Below are positions 33,936 to 34,100 of a DNA stretch of 34,100 bases, piece after piece. The stretch spans positions 1-34,100 of the forward strand of contig CAJFRY010000020.1 in the NCBI GenBank assembly GCA_904419545.1. Reading direction: 5' to 3'. Position 1 is the stretch's first letter. Each line of letters begins with the position of its first letter. Position numbers and translations under genes: made by a program. The DNA comes from Candidatus Woodwardiibium gallinarum (GTDB lineage: Bacteria > Bacillota > Clostridia > Oscillospirales > CAG-382). The notes beneath the pieces were generated by a model. That model saw only the letters and a program-made list of their open reading frames with translations. It did not search any database and was not told the origin of the DNA.

Positions 33936-33977
33936 GCCAGCGTTTGGCAGACGAAACAGACTCAAAATCTACTTCGC
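33936..33977 (+). other. tRNA-Leu-like sequence, probable integrase attachment site
   Basis: GCCAGCG followed by a Leu-type D loop (TTTGGCAGACG) and the segment CGAAACAGA-CTCAAAA-TCTACTTCG, a 9-base arm pair with 7 of 9 matches around a 7-base loop like that of tRNA-Leu(CAA). No T arm or matching acceptor strand is present. Inverted arms around a 7-base centre equal to an anticodon loop are typical of tyrosine-integrase att sites in tRNAs. Confidence 0.5.
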
Positions 33978-34002
33978 CGTTTCATACCACTGTGGCGGAA
34001 CC

Positions 34003-34023
34003 CCTTGATTTATCAAGGTTTTT
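34003..34023. terminator. Terminator at the right edge
   Basis: CCTTGA (34003-34008) pairs with TCAAGG (34013-34018), loop TTTA, followed by five T. It overlaps the possible stop of a minus-strand gene (34015-34013). Confidence 0.75.
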
Positions 34024-34099
34024 GACAACTCAATATGTAAATGGTTTTTAATGTCCCTCCACGATGTCCCTCCGATTTCTCGGACAGGACATCGGGAGT
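34013..34099 (-). CDS. Possible 3' end of a gene (integrase tail?), partial
   Basis: On the minus strand a frame enters from the right edge and ends with TGA at 34015-34013. It contains SEKSEGHRGGTLKT and ILSCQKP. From memory, similar tails end Firmicute phage-type integrases next to a tRNA-Leu att site, but 28 residues cannot prove it. Two copies of ATGTCCCTCC (34051-34060 and 34064-34073) lie in it. Confidence 0.3.
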   Translation of the reverse strand, partial: TPDVLSEKSEGHRGGTLKTIYILSCQKP

Positions 34100-34100
34100 A

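Noticed and set aside
22181-33977. The two tRNA-Leu-like fragments as attL and attR of one element
   Set aside because: They have different anticodons (CAG and CAA-like), opposite orientation and no shared core, and ordinary chromosomal genes lie between them.
1-34100. CRISPR array, restriction-modification, toxin-antitoxin or other classical defence system
   Set aside because: No spaced direct repeats, and no nuclease, methyltransferase or toxin motifs were found among the supported genes.

Overview
The window looks like chromosome of a low-to-mid GC Firmicute of the class Clostridia, probably an Oscillospirales-type gut or anaerobic bacterium. This is inferred from near-consensus sigma-A promoters (TTGACA/TTGAAA, 17-bp spacers, TATAAT), AGGAGG-type ribosome binding sites with frequent TTG and GTG starts, a tRNA with encoded CCA, intrinsic terminators, and the gene families present (minimal SufC-SufB pair, COG4586/4587/3694-type exporter, YitT, lipoprotein GHL10). 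Species cannot be named from the sequence alone.

Layout. 1-500: left edge without a convincing gene, with hairpins. 500-1663: XRE-type regulator with a helical-repeat C-terminus. 2085-2935: a two-gene operon of unknown function on the minus strand, divergent from a large lipoprotein with a family-10 glycosyl-hydrolase-like domain (3151-6525). 6814-13262: a complete phosphate block, pstS-pstC-pstA-pstB-phoU followed by an OmpR-type regulator and a PhoR-like histidine kinase, whose PstS has its two halves in swapped order. 13382-13455: tRNA-Gly(CCC). 13639-18458: assorted genes (APH-fold kinase, YitT-like membrane protein, Nudix hydrolase overlapping an ANT(2'')-like nucleotidyltransferase, and an unknown protein), with a 570-bp stretch lacking a supported gene. 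18539-21094: three-gene ABC-2 type exporter. 21134-22150 (minus): unknown protein with a possible C39-like fold, transcribed from a strong promoter through the 5' half of a broken tRNA-Leu(CAG). 22441-24928: metal-efflux operon (ArsR-type sensor, HMA metallochaperone, Zn/Cd-type P1B ATPase). 25044-27489: SufC, a short SufB/D protein and a ZIP metal transporter. 27566-31145: heterodimeric ABC exporter with one degenerate ATP site. 31206-32537 (minus): CNNM/CBS/CorC membrane protein. 32746-34100: mobile-DNA edge with a frameshifted IS481-like element, a tRNA-Leu-like sequence behind a strong promoter, and a possible integrase tail entering from the right.

How the genes work together. The pst-pho block is an uptake system coupled to its own sensor pathway. 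The metal-efflux operon, the Fe-S assembly pair and the ZIP importer are adjacent, which suggests a local metal-homeostasis neighbourhood, although the Suf genes have their own promoter. Two promoters (24925 and 27486) use the upstream gene's stop codon as part of their -35 hexamer, a sign of tight packing. The most unusual items are the permuted PstS, the truncated tRNA-Leu fused to a protein gene leader, the apparently non-catalytic C39-like protein with a Cys cluster, and the tRNA-like locus at the right edge.
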